DNA of 64,000 nt from Hasllibacter sp. MH4015 (GTDB taxonomy: Bacteria > Pseudomonadota > Alphaproteobacteria > Rhodobacterales > Rhodobacteraceae), in NCBI RefSeq assembly GCF_020177575.1, contig NZ_JAHTBK010000001.1:434001-498000 (forward strand), read 5' to 3'. The notes beneath the pieces are model-generated. The model saw only the letters and a program-made list of their open reading frames with translations, had not been told where the DNA came from and made no database searches. Shown here one piece after another: positions 44,325 through 52,383 of the stretch. The position numbers and the translations under genes are program-made. The first letter of the stretch is position 1; each line of letters starts with the position of its first letter.

Positions 44325-45069
44325 GGCGCTGGATCTGGCCCTGGCGACGCCGGGGCTGATCTGGGTCTGCGCGGCCTCTTTCCTGGCAGGGTTGGTTTAC
44401 GGTTTCGCGGGCTTCGGGTCGGCGCTGATCTTCATGCCGCTGGCCGCGATCTTTCTGCCGCCGCCCCTGGCCATCGCGGCCTTTTCCCTGTCCGCGCTCG
44501 CCTCCCTCGTCACGGTGATCCCCAGGGCGTGGGCCGCCGCTGACAAGTCGCAGACCTTGCTGATGGTGGGCATGTCGCTTCTGACGATGCCGCTGGGGAT
44601 CGCGCTGTTGCGGTTTACACCGGAGGTCACGATCCGCACGGCGGTCTGTGTCCTGACGCTGGTGACGCTGGCGGCCTTGCTGGCGGGGTGGAAGGTGCCC
44701 CTGCGCGGTGGCACGCCGCTCCGCGCCGCCGTGGGCGCCTTGGCCGGGATCACCGGGGGATCGACGGGGCTGAACGGGCCGCCGGTGATCCTGTTCAACC
44801 TCGGCTCCGACCAGCCGGTGGCGGTGACGCGGGGCAATCTGGCGTGTTTCCTGACATTCAATTCGCTTCTGATGATGCCGATGATGTGGTTGCAGGGGCT
44901 GATCGACGGGCCTGCGGTTTGGCTGGGGATCCTCCTTCTGCTGCCCTATGCGGCGGGGACGTTCAGCGGCGCGCAGCTGTTCGCGCCGGAGCGGGCGGGT
45001 ATCTACAAGGGGGCGGCCTATATGCTGATCGGGGCGGCGGGCGTGATGGGCCTGCCCTTATGGGGATGA
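44317..45069 (+). CDS. TauE/SafE-family sulfite exporter-like permease
   Basis: A 250-residue polytopic protein. Seven or eight hydrophobic segments include ASFLAGLVYGFAGFGSALIFMPLAAIF, the first half-repeat signature of TauE/SafE, and AAVGALAGITGGSTGLNGPPVILF, the second. Family members move sulfite, sulfoacetate or other small anions; the substrate is not given by the context. The ATG at 44317 lies 8 bp inside secF, so it is probably translated with the Sec genes. Confidence 0.88.
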   Translation: MPEALDLALATPGLIWVCAASFLAGLVYGFAGFGSALIFMPLAAIFLPPPLAIAAFSLSALASLVTVIPRAWAAADKSQTLLMVGMSLLTMPLGIALLRFTPEVTIRTAVCVLTLVTLAALLAGWKVPLRGGTPLRAAVGALAGITGGSTGLNGPPVILFNLGSDQPVAVTRGNLACFLTFNSLLMMPMMWLQGLIDGPAVWLGILLLLPYAAGTFSGAQLFAPERAGIYKGAAYMLIGAAGVMGLPLWG

Positions 45070-45073
45070 TGCC

Positions 45074-45430
45074 ATGCGTATGAACGAAGTCGAGTTTGAC
45101 GACAGCCGCCCGGTGGACGGCTACGGCCCCGGCTTTTTCCGGGTGGGCGGTGAGGTTCTGAAAGGCTCGGTCCTGCTCCTGCCATCCGGTCCGGGCCTGT
45201 GGCAGGGCTATGAGGACGCCGCGCCGATCCTGGCCGCCGCGGCGGAGATCGACGTCCTCCTGGTGGGTACCGGCAAGGAGATTGCGCATCCGCCACGCGC
45301 GTTTCGCGGCGCGCTGGATGCGGCGGGGATCGGGATGGAGGTCATGGCCTCGCCCGCCGCGTGCCGCACCTATAACGTGCTGCTGGCCGAGGGGCGGCGT
45401 GTCGGGGCGGCGATGCTGGTGGTGGAGTAA
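45074..45430 (+). CDS. Mth938-like domain protein
   Basis: A 118-residue single-domain protein of the MTH938/NDUFAF3 family: VDGYGPGFFRVGGEVLKGSVLLLP, then PPRAFRGALDAAGIGMEVM and a C-terminal AACRTYNVLLAEGR-like motif. The mitochondrial member NDUFAF3 assists complex I assembly; bacterial function is not settled. Placement behind secF is common in alphaproteobacteria. It follows the TauE/SafE gene with a gap of 4 bp. Confidence 0.9.
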   Translation: MRMNEVEFDDSRPVDGYGPGFFRVGGEVLKGSVLLLPSGPGLWQGYEDAAPILAAAAEIDVLLVGTGKEIAHPPRAFRGALDAAGIGMEVMASPAACRTYNVLLAEGRRVGAAMLVVE

Positions 45431-45457
45431 CGCCGCCGGTCCGCGGGGCCTTATCGC

Positions 45458-46168
45458 CTAGAACACGTTTGGATAGGTCCCGGCATCGCCCAGGATCATG
45501 GAGCGCAGTTCGCGTTCCAGCTTGCGGCGCATGGTTTCGGCGAAGTCGCGGTGGTTGAGCGCGTATTCCACGAAGGCGCCGGGGCCGTGGATGACCTCAG
45601 CCGCGTAGTAATCCTCGATCTCGCGGCTGGCCCCGCCGATGGCGAGCCCGTTCACCGTGATCCCGTCAAACGCGAAATGCTCGAACGCGGCGGCGGGCGG
45701 GAAGCCGTCATTGTTCTGCCCGTCACCGGAGATGTCGAGGGTCTGGAACAGGCAGGCCGGGGCCTCCCGAAACCGCGTGGCCGCGAAGCCGAGCGCGTAT
45801 CCAAGGGCGGTCGGAAAATCCTCGCTGCCCCGTTCGGAGCCGTTCAGACGCTCGGCGATGTCCAGAAGCTCCGCCTCGGACGTGATCATCGTCCAGTCGA
45901 CCAGCACGTCTTGCTGGAACCGTCCGGACCATTCGAAGATCGACAGGGCCACCGGGCCGGGGCCGTTCAGGAATGCCTCGATCACCGTCGGGTCCAGCAG
46001 GGCGGAGGCGAGCCCTTCGACCTGCAACCGGTATTCGGCGACGTCGACGGAGGCCGATACATCCATCCCCAATTGCAATGCCAGGCGGCATTGTTCCTGC
46101 GCATTGGCCGGGGCCGTGGAAAGCAGCACGGAGGAGGCGAGTGCCGCCGCGCCAAGGCAGCGGTGCAT
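45458..46168 (-). CDS. DUF1194 (VWA-like) secreted protein
   Basis: A 236-residue protein. The signal peptide MHRCLGAAALASSVLLST (cleavage after ANA) fixes the start. The mature domain resembles a von Willebrand A fold: LGMDVSASVDVAEYRLQ gives the metal-site DxSxS, and LDISGDGQNNDG the later Asp-containing loop. DUF1194 proteins are frequent in Rhodobacteraceae and of unknown role; VWA folds usually bind protein partners. The ATG overlaps the gloA stop by one base, so the two are probably co-translated. Confidence 0.88.
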   Translation of the reverse strand: MHRCLGAAALASSVLLSTAPANAQEQCRLALQLGMDVSASVDVAEYRLQVEGLASALLDPTVIEAFLNGPGPVALSIFEWSGRFQQDVLVDWTMITSEAELLDIAERLNGSERGSEDFPTALGYALGFAATRFREAPACLFQTLDISGDGQNNDGFPPAAAFEHFAFDGITVNGLAIGGASREIEDYYAAEVIHGPGAFVEYALNHRDFAETMRRKLERELRSMILGDAGTYPNVF

Positions 46169-46596
46169 TACCAATGCCCCGTGTTTTCCATCGAGGCCCA
46201 GGGCTCTGCCGGGGGCAGATGCTCCCCCTCCTGCAACAGCTCGATGGAGATGTTGTCGGGCGAGCGTACGAAGGCCATGTGCCCGTCGCGTGGTGGGCGG
46301 TTGATCGTGACGCCGTTGTCCATCAGGTGCTGGCACATCTCGTAGATATTGCCGACGCGGTAGGCGAGGTGCCCGAAATGGCGGCTGTCGGATGGCAGGC
46401 CGTCGTCGCCATCCCAGTTATAGGTGAGCTCCACCGCCGCGTTGTCCTGTCCCGGCGGGCTGAGGAAGACCAGCGTGAAGCGCCCGCCCTCGTTCTCGAT
46501 CCGTCGCGTCTCCTCCAGGCCCAGAAGCTTGTAGAAAGCGATGGAGGTGTCGAGGTCTTTTACCCGGACCATCGTGTGCAGGTATGTCAGTGTCAT
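46168..46596 (-). CDS. gloA: Lactoylglutathione lyase (glyoxalase I)
   Basis: A 142-residue vicinal-oxygen-chelate protein that converts the methylglyoxal-glutathione adduct to S-lactoylglutathione, the substrate of GloB at 5.5 kb. Metal ligands are visible as His8 in YLHTMVRVKD, Glu in AVELTYNW, His in FGHLAYRV and Glu in ISIELLQEG. It overlaps the DUF1194 gene by one base. Confidence 0.92.
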   Translation of the reverse strand: MTLTYLHTMVRVKDLDTSIAFYKLLGLEETRRIENEGGRFTLVFLSPPGQDNAAVELTYNWDGDDGLPSDSRHFGHLAYRVGNIYEMCQHLMDNGVTINRPPRDGHMAFVRSPDNISIELLQEGEHLPPAEPWASMENTGHW

Positions 46597-46674
46597 GTCG
46601 CAGGCTCCCCCATGGCGCGTTGGCGAGCAGCTTAGCGCGCGGGGCGCGTTTGAACAGCCCCTGCCACGGTCACA

Positions 46675-47526
46675 TCATCGCGGGGTCGGCCGGACGGGAT
46701 GGGGGATAAGCGCGTCGCGCAGAACCAGTGTGACCGTCACGAAGCTCACGTAAAGCAAGAGGTACCATGACCCGAACTTGGCGATATTCACCAGCTGGAA
46801 CGCGCCCTGGCCGGGATAGGCCCAGGTCTGGGTCAGCGTGCCCACATTCTCCGCCACCCAAAGCAGCAGCGCGGCGAAGGCAGCGGCGGCGGGAAGGGGC
46901 ACCCAGCGCGGACGCCGGGCCGGGAAGAACCAGATCCGCGTTCGCCAGTAGAGCGCGATCGTGGCCGCGAACAGCACCCAGCGGATGTCCCACACGTAAT
47001 GGTGGGTGAAGAAATTCACGTAGATCGCAAGCGCCAGAGCGAAGGTGAGAGGGAAGGCCGGGTAGGGGGCAAATTGCATGTGAAAGATGCGGATCGCACG
47101 GGCGATGAAAGAGCCGACAGCGGCGTACATGAACCCGGTGAAAAGCGGCACGCCGCCGATTTCCAGAATGCCCTGTTCTGGATAATCCCAGGAGCCTTGG
47201 GCGAGCTTGAAGATCTCCATCACCGTGCCGGTGACGTGGAAGAGGAAGATGACCTTCGCCTCCTCCCAGCTTTCGAGGCGGGTGACGAGGAACAGGATCT
47301 GTGTGGCGACCACGAAGATGACCAGCGCGTCGTAGCGGGCGAGCACCCAATCGTGTTGCCAGATCAGGCGGGAAATAATGATCGCGCCGAGGATCAGCAC
47401 GGCGAAGAGCGCGGACCACAGGAGCTTGGCAAGGAACATGAACCCCTCTGCCAGCCATCCCGGAAGGGCCGCGTGCGCGCGCGGCGCCAGCCGTCCGTCC
47501 AGATATGACACACCCCGTTCCGTCAT
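46675..47526 (-). CDS. DUF817 membrane protein
   Basis: A 283-residue polytopic protein with about eight hydrophobic segments and the DUF817 patterns [32 protein letters not shown] and [15 protein letters not shown]. Function unknown; family members are annotated only as integral membrane proteins. The ATG at 47526 ([11 protein letters not shown]) is preferred over an ATG 14 codons earlier. It is divergent from thyX, 94 bp apart. Confidence 0.85.
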   Translation of the reverse strand: MTERGVSYLDGRLAPRAHAALPGWLAEGFMFLAKLLWSALFAVLILGAIIISRLIWQHDWVLARYDALVIFVVATQILFLVTRLESWEEAKVIFLFHVTGTVMEIFKLAQGSWDYPEQGILEIGGVPLFTGFMYAAVGSFIARAIRIFHMQFAPYPAFPLTFALALAIYVNFFTHHYVWDIRWVLFAATIALYWRTRIWFFPARRPRWVPLPAAAAFAALLLWVAENVGTLTQTWAYPGQGAFQLVNIAKFGSWYLLLYVSFVTVTLVLRDALIPHPVRPTPR

Positions 47527-47620
47527 CTGCGCCCCTTCATCTTGCGGCGTTGCGATCCGTTGGGGCAAGATATGGTCTCAACCGCTCACCCATTCCGATT
47601 CTCCGCCCAGGACCTGTCCC

Positions 47621-48526
47621 ATGCCGCTTAGCCCTGAACAATTGGAGGATATCCAGTCCTCCCGCTCCAACCCGCAGCCCACCTTGCGCGCGGTGGCCCC
47701 GGGAATGGAGCAGCATCTCTATACCGCCAAACCGGTGCTCGACCACGGTTTTGTGCGGGTCATCGATTATATGGGCGACGATGCCGCGATCGTGCAGGCG
47801 GCGCGGGTGTCTTACGGGGCGGGGACGAAAAAATCGCGCGATGACAGCGGCTTGATCCGCTACCTCATGCGGCACTGGCACTCGACGCCGTTCGAGATGT
47901 GCGAGATCAAGCTGCACGTGAAACTGCCCGTTTTCGTGGCGCGGCAATGGATCCGGCACCGGACGGCGAATGTGAACGAATATTCGGCGCGCTATTCTAT
48001 CCTGGATCGGGAATTCTACATCCCCGAGCCCGACGCCTTGGCGGCGCAGTCGGTGGTCAACAACCAGGGCCGCGGGGAAACGCTGGAGGGGGCGGAGGCG
48101 GAAAAGGTTCTGCGGATGCTCAAGGACGATGCGGGGCGGGCCTATGACCATTACGAGGAGATGTTGTCGCAAGACGGCCAGAAGGGCCTGGCCCGCGAAT
48201 TGGCGCGGATGAACCTGCCCGCGAATATCTACACGCAATGGTATTGGAAGGTGGACCTACACAACCTGTTCCACTTCCTGCGGCTGCGCGCGGATGCCCA
48301 TGCGCAGTACGAAATCCGGGTCTATGCGGATGCGATTGCGGAGATGGTGAAGGATTGGGTGCCGGCGGCCTATGGCGCGTTCGAGGATTACCGGATGGGC
48401 GGTGTGCAGCTCTCGGGCAAGGGCGTTGAGGTCGTGCGGCGGCGGCTGGCCGGAGAGGTGGTGACGCAAGAGAGTTCGGGCATGTCGATAGGCGAATGGC
48501 GGGAGTTCGAGGCGGTGTTTGGGTGA
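47621..48526 (+). CDS. thyX: Flavin-dependent thymidylate synthase
   Basis: A 301-residue enzyme that methylates dUMP to dTMP using FAD and NADPH. The ThyX signature [15 protein letters not shown] is near residue 110. Other conserved parts are VQAARVSYG and the C-terminal [23 protein letters not shown]. Its presence suggests the organism does not depend on ThyA. The stop is followed immediately by an 18-bp palindrome. Confidence 0.96.
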   Translation: MPLSPEQLEDIQSSRSNPQPTLRAVAPGMEQHLYTAKPVLDHGFVRVIDYMGDDAAIVQAARVSYGAGTKKSRDDSGLIRYLMRHWHSTPFEMCEIKLHVKLPVFVARQWIRHRTANVNEYSARYSILDREFYIPEPDALAAQSVVNNQGRGETLEGAEAEKVLRMLKDDAGRAYDHYEEMLSQDGQKGLARELARMNLPANIYTQWYWKVDLHNLFHFLRLRADAHAQYEIRVYADAIAEMVKDWVPAAYGAFEDYRMGGVQLSGKGVEVVRRRLAGEVVTQESSGMSIGEWREFEAVFG

Positions 48527-48544
48527 GGTTGCAAGGTTGCAACC
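48527..48544. promoter_or_regulatory. 18-bp palindrome after thyX
   Basis: GGTTGCAA and TTGCAACC flank GG, starting at the first base after the thyX stop. It could fold as a short hairpin or bind a dimeric protein. No T-tract follows. Confidence 0.35.
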
Positions 48545-48610
48545 GGGGTTTAAGAGGTTGGTTTTGTTGGAGAAAGGGTTTGGTGTTAAGGGTTTGTTAG
48601 GGGGTGCGAA

Positions 48611-49450
48611 GTGAGTAACGACGAGGCAAGTGAAGAACGTTCCGAAGGGATTGGTGACCTTCCCGTATCAAAAGGTGGCAAAGCAGGGCGCGCCGTCCTT
48701 AACGCAATGGGGTCAATTCCTTTCGCAGGTGGATTGTTTTCAGCAGCGGCCGGTTATTGGGGAGAAAACGAAGAGGCCCGGGCGAACGAGTTTCTTCGCA
48801 ACTGGCTACAGATGCTCCACGATGAGATCGAGGAAAAGCAGAAAACGATAATCGAAATCATCAGTCGTTTGGACCTTCACGACGACGAGATTTCAGAGCG
48901 GATCACTTCAGAGTCGTTTCAGAGCTTGTTGAAGAAGAGTTTTCGAGAATGGCCGGTGGCCGAAAGCGAAGAGAAGCGGGTATACCTTCGAAATGTCCTG
49001 TCACACGCAGCGTCTTCGCGGTTGACTAGCGATGACGTTGTAAGGCTTTTCATCGACTGGCTCGGAACTTACTCCCCCTTTCATTTCGAGGTCATTGGAA
49101 CGATCTACAATTCTAAAGGAATTTCGAGGGGCGAAATCTGGCAGAAGGTTGGTCGTGAAGAGGTTTCTGAGGACTCTGCGGACGCAGATTTGTTCAAGCT
49201 TCTTGTGCGGCATTTATCTATGGGCGGTATCATTCGCCAGCACAGAGAAGTCGACTATCACGGCAACTTCATAAAAAAGCCATCGAGGGGAAGAGGCTCG
49301 GGTTCCTCAACGATGAAATCTGCGTTTGATTTTGAAGAGGGATATGAGCTCACGGCACTGGGAGAACAATTCGTTCACTATGCGATGACTGAGCTGCCTC
49401 CAAAGATAGAATTTCGCTCTAGTGATGATTTCAACGGAAGCAGCCAATAA
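48611..49450 (+). CDS. Orphan accessory protein, unknown function
   Basis: A 279-residue protein that I cannot assign. It starts at a GTG behind GGGGGTG. Features: a Gly/Ala hydrophobic stretch near residues 33-49 (SIPFAGGLFSAAAGYWG) that may contact membrane, then helical segments such as FLRNWLQMLHDEIEEKQKTI, and a C-terminal winged-helix-like region with SRGEIWQKV and YELTALGEQFVHYAM. It is lysine- and serine-rich with lower GC than flanking genes, suggesting horizontal transfer. It sits between thyX and an array of repeats, the kind of place where defence or regulatory cargo is found, but nothing proves that. Confidence 0.65.
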   Translation: MSNDEASEERSEGIGDLPVSKGGKAGRAVLNAMGSIPFAGGLFSAAAGYWGENEEARANEFLRNWLQMLHDEIEEKQKTIIEIISRLDLHDDEISERITSESFQSLLKKSFREWPVAESEEKRVYLRNVLSHAASSRLTSDDVVRLFIDWLGTYSPFHFEVIGTIYNSKGISRGEIWQKVGREEVSEDSADADLFKLLVRHLSMGGIIRQHREVDYHGNFIKKPSRGRGSGSSTMKSAFDFEEGYELTALGEQFVHYAMTELPPKIEFRSSDDFNGSSQ

Positions 49451-49502
49451 TTGGCACATTGTCCGGTGAAATCGCCCTAGCACGGAATCAAGGCCGCAGG
49501 CC

Positions 49503-49645
49503 GCCGTGCCATCGCCGGACCGGCCCCGCGGTCTGGCGATTTGGTGGGGCTGGGTGCTCCGTTGATGGGGCGCGCATGTTTGGGCACCATAAAGTGGCCG
49601 TCATGGAAGGAGGCTCGCCAAACCCCGGTCCGGCGATAGCACGGC
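49503..49645. repeat. Structured repeat copy 2 with terminal inverted repeats
   Basis: Inverted arms 49503-49523 and 49625-49645 match at 20 of 21 positions (sequence begins GCCGTGCCATCGCC, ends with GGCGATAGCACGGC). The shared core from 49535 carries GGCGATTTGGTGGGGCTGGG and ATAAAGTG 51 bases after GATTTGG. The region 49451-49868 has no supported gene. Confidence 0.75.
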
Positions 49646-49713
49646 TTCGCTAGCGGGAGCTGCGGTCTCACTCTCGGCAATTCTTGCAGAGCAAAATAGC
49701 CTGTCGGGCAGTG

Positions 49714-49825
49714 GGCGATTTGGTGGGGCTGGGTGCTCCGGTTTGAGATCGTGCGGATTTGGCTGGCATAAAGTGCCTTGTCACACGCGTTGGTTCGCCA
49801 GCCCCCGGTCCGGCGATGGCACGGC
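49714..49825. repeat. Structured repeat copy 3, 180 bp after copy 2
   Basis: The core starts with the same 27 bases as copy 2 at an offset of 179 and ends with CCGGTCCGGCGATGGCACGG at an offset of 180, so the two copies form an imperfect tandem. The GATTTGG to ATAAAGTG spacing is again 51. The left inverted arm of copy 2 is not present here. Confidence 0.75.
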
Positions 49826-49868
49826 TTTGGCTTGGCGGGCGATGGCCCGGCCCGATCCACCGCGCCCC

Positions 49869-50162
49869 TCACCGCATCAACGCCCCTGCCACACCCCGCG
49901 CTTCGGCCATTGCGTCGTCCCGCATCGTGGCGACCAGCTCGGCGTTCGCTGCCTGCCAGTCCTGGAAGCCGAGATAGCCTTCGATCATCTGGGCGTGACG
50001 CTCCAGCGAGCCGACGGGGGCCAGATCGAACGGGGCGAACCAGGCTTTGACCGCGTCGTAGATGCCGGTGCATGCGATGACCTCGTCGCCCGACATGGTC
50101 CGGACGAGAGCGGTGGCGTCGCACAGGTAATACAGCGCGAGAAGGTCGAGGAAGTCGGACAT
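49869..50162 (-). CDS. Conserved-type hypothetical protein (97 residues)
   Basis: A 97-residue protein, MSDFLDLLALYYLCDATALV at the start, with Trp-containing helices (AVKAWFAPFDLAPVG, GYLGFQDWQAANAELVATM). It is soluble, helical and without a recognised family motif. Codon use fits the genome, supporting that it is real. It lies downstream of the cold-shock gene on the same strand, separated by 265 bp in which I see no gene. Confidence 0.5.
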   Translation of the reverse strand: MSDFLDLLALYYLCDATALVRTMSGDEVIACTGIYDAVKAWFAPFDLAPVGSLERHAQMIEGYLGFQDWQAANAELVATMRDDAMAEARGVAGALMR

Positions 50163-50427
50163 GGCAACGCTCCTGTGCCGAATGGGACCGGAGCGGGGAC
50201 GATGGGGAGGTACCGAAAGGCGGCGCGCGGGACGGGAGGGATCCCTGCGCACCGAACCTGCGCATCGTCACCTCCCCATGTCTGGAACGGCCACGATAGC
50301 AGGGCAGGGTAAAGGGGCGGTTAACCGAGTGGTGGACGCAAGCGAGCAAGGCACAGGGCGCATCGGGCGCTTGCCCGCGCCCGGCGAGGCGCGGGGGATC
50401 TTTGGTCAGATTGGCGACGTGTGACGC

Positions 50428-50634
50428 CTAGAGGGTCTGCAGCTCCACCGCGCTTTCGCGGCCGTCTCGGCCTTCACGCAATTCGTAGCTGACCTTGGTA
50501 TTGTCCGGCAGCCCGGTCATGCCCGCGCGTTCCACGGCGGAGATGTGAACGAAGACGTCCTTGCCGCCTTCGTCCGGTGCGATGAAGCCGAAGCCTTTGG
50601 TGGTGTTGAACCATTTAACAGTGCCAGTTGGCAT
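50428..50634 (-). CDS. Cold-shock domain protein
   Basis: A 68-residue OB-fold protein of the CspA family. Both RNA-binding motifs are present: KGFGFI (RNP1) and VFVHIS (RNP2). It begins MPTGTVKWFN at 50634; an in-frame upstream extension lacks similarity. Such proteins bind single-stranded RNA and melt secondary structure at low temperature. The upstream region, shared with the divergent ArsC/Spx-like gene, is about 220 bp and may contain a long regulatory leader. Confidence 0.93.
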   Translation of the reverse strand: MPTGTVKWFNTTKGFGFIAPDEGGKDVFVHISAVERAGMTGLPDNTKVSYELREGRDGRESAVELQTL

Positions 50635-50857
50635 TTTCCCGTGTCTTTCCATCTTGGGTCCCGCCCACAAGCCTTGCGGCGGTGCGGTGCAGCCGGATCC
50701 GGGTAACCTGTTCGAGGGCCTTCTTCACGGGCGGTTCACTTCAAACCCTGCGACACGTAGAAAGCGTCCGAAAGTTCGCGGCAAAACTCAAGTCTTGCGC
50801 GCCGCCGCGCGCGCGCGTGGCACGAGTTTGCCTATCGGATCGGCGGAGGATGAAAAA

Positions 50858-51172
50858 ATGCGCGTCTACGGGCTGAAAAATTGTGATACCTGCCGCGCGG
50901 CTGCGAAGGCATTGGAGGCTGAGTTGGTCGATATCCGGGCCGAGCCGCTGGACGCGGCGGATGTAGCACGGTTCGAGGCAGCGTTCGGGGAGGCGTTGGT
51001 GAACCCATGCTCCACCACTTGGCGGAACTTGGCGGAGGCGGACCGCGCGGGGTCGGTGGCGGAGGTGATCGCGGCCCATCCGACTGTCATGAAACGCCCG
51101 GTGATTGAGGCGGGCGACGGCACGCTGCACCTGGGCTGGAGCGGGGAGGTGCGGGCGGCCTTCGGCGTCTGA
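50858..51172 (+). CDS. ArsC/Spx-family protein
   Basis: A 104-residue thioredoxin-fold protein of the ArsC/Spx/MgsR group. It begins MRVYGLKNCDTCRAAAKALE, with a CxxC motif (Cys9-Cys12), then CSTTWRNLAEADRAG and the family signature MKRPVIEAGDGTLHLGWS. Members are either arsenate reductases or regulators; this branch (YffB-like) has unknown substrate. GGAGG sits before the ATG. It is divergent from the cold-shock gene. Confidence 0.88.
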   Translation: MRVYGLKNCDTCRAAAKALEAELVDIRAEPLDAADVARFEAAFGEALVNPCSTTWRNLAEADRAGSVAEVIAAHPTVMKRPVIEAGDGTLHLGWSGEVRAAFGV

Positions 51173-51284
51173 GGCGGGATGCGGGGGAAAAACGGCGCGG
51201 ATTTCACCCGCGCGGGCGGGCTTGGGTTCCGGCGCACGGCCCCCATCTGATACTGAACGACACGGCCCAAAACGGAGAGCCCCC

Positions 51285-51653
51285 ATGCGAAACGCAGCCC
51301 TGGTCCTTGGTCTTATCGGCGGTATCCTCGCCATGATCGTGGGCTTCTTCGTCTACGGCTACACGGTGTTCATCGACTGGTTCGGAGAGATCCCGGACCT
51401 GGCCTACCAAGTGGATAATCCGCAGCTTTACCGGACGATGGCGTTCCTGTCGCCGATCCTTGCAATCGCGGGGGGCGCGATGGCGCGGGCAAGGGCGCTG
51501 TGGGGTGGCGTGCTGATGCTGCTGGCCGCGGGCGGGATCTTGTATGCGTTCGGCTTCGGCGTCTTCACGATGTTCCCCATCGCGTTCTGTGCGGTGGGCG
51601 GGGCGCTTGCGATTGCCGCAGGGCGCCCGGATGAGGAAAAGGCGCATTTCTGA
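51285..51653 (+). CDS. Small membrane protein (four helices)
   Basis: A 122-residue protein with four hydrophobic segments (ALVLGLIGGILAMIVGFFVYGY, FLSPILAIAGGAMA, LWGGVLMLLAAGGILYAFGFGVF, FCAVGGALAIAAG), a layout like DUF4064-type proteins. A GGAGAG sequence precedes the ATG at 51285. Function unknown. Its stop lies 16 bp from that of the convergent Hint-domain gene. Confidence 0.65.
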   Translation: MRNAALVLGLIGGILAMIVGFFVYGYTVFIDWFGEIPDLAYQVDNPQLYRTMAFLSPILAIAGGAMARARALWGGVLMLLAAGGILYAFGFGVFTMFPIAFCAVGGALAIAAGRPDEEKAHF

Positions 51654-51668
51654 GGCGCGCGCGGCGGC

Positions 51669-52292
51669 CTAGAGCGGGGTAAAGACCGGACGGGTCTGCC
51701 GTTCGAAGACAATCGGGCCGGAGGCGTGGCGGGCATGGCCGGCAAGGCGCCCGATCTCCACCCAGAGGCCGCCTGCATTGATCAATTGCGCCCGGGCGCA
51801 GCGCAGGGCGACGTAGATGACCCGTTCCTCGGGGATAACGCGGCGGATATGGCCGCCATCGCAGAGCGCGCGGGCGGGGACGAGCGTGCCGCCGTCGGCA
51901 CCGTCCGCGTCGGGTGCCTCCACCAAGATATGCTGATCGGGAGAGACGAGCCGCGTGCCGGAGAGCCGGTGGAAGAGCGGTGCGCCTTCCTCCACCCGGA
52001 TCGGGGCGGCGTCGTGGTAGATGCGCAGCATCTCTGCCGTGATGATGCGAAATTCGACGATTTCTACGGCGACCGGACCGTTGTCGCGGGTTTCCAGCAG
52101 ATCGCCGGGGCTGAGCGTGTCGGCGCGGCGGGAGCCGTCTTGGGTTTCGACCAACGTCGGGCCCGCGATGGCCGAGAGGCCGGGCAGGGGTTGACGGGCG
52201 GGGTCGGTGTGGGGCGTGTCGCGCGGCTCCGCGTCCCAGGACGGGGCGGAAGCCAGAGGGGATGTAAATTGTAGCATACTCGTTACCTGCAT
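51669..52292 (-). CDS. Hint-domain protein
   Basis: A 207-residue protein with a Hint_2-like (hedgehog/intein) domain from about residue 40: AGPTLVETQDGSRRADTLSPGDLLETRDNG, then FHRLSGTRLVSPDQHILVE and ALCDGGHIRRV. The HxxH-type SPDQHILVE block is present, but the catalytic Cys at the start of Hint is replaced (Gly-Pro-Thr), as in many Rhodobacteraceae Hint_2 proteins, so self-splicing is unlikely. These domains usually sit at the C-terminus of secreted calcium-binding proteins; here the domain stands alone. A second start at 52277 is possible. Confidence 0.75.
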   Translation of the reverse strand: MQVTSMLQFTSPLASAPSWDAEPRDTPHTDPARQPLPGLSAIAGPTLVETQDGSRRADTLSPGDLLETRDNGPVAVEIVEFRIITAEMLRIYHDAAPIRVEEGAPLFHRLSGTRLVSPDQHILVEAPDADGADGGTLVPARALCDGGHIRRVIPEERVIYVALRCARAQLINAGGLWVEIGRLAGHARHASGPIVFERQTRPVFTPL

Positions 52293-52383
52293 CAGCGCCG
52301 ATTACATTCGGCTTGCACGCAGATCTATCGGCCCGCCCCGACAAAATGCGGGCCGGAATTGGGCGTTTTGTGGACGTCTGACC

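Noticed and set aside
49477-50349. Minus-strand open frame running through both structured repeats
   Set aside because: It reads the repeats as repeated Arg/Pro-rich peptides and overlaps the better supported 97-residue gene; no start context or family match.
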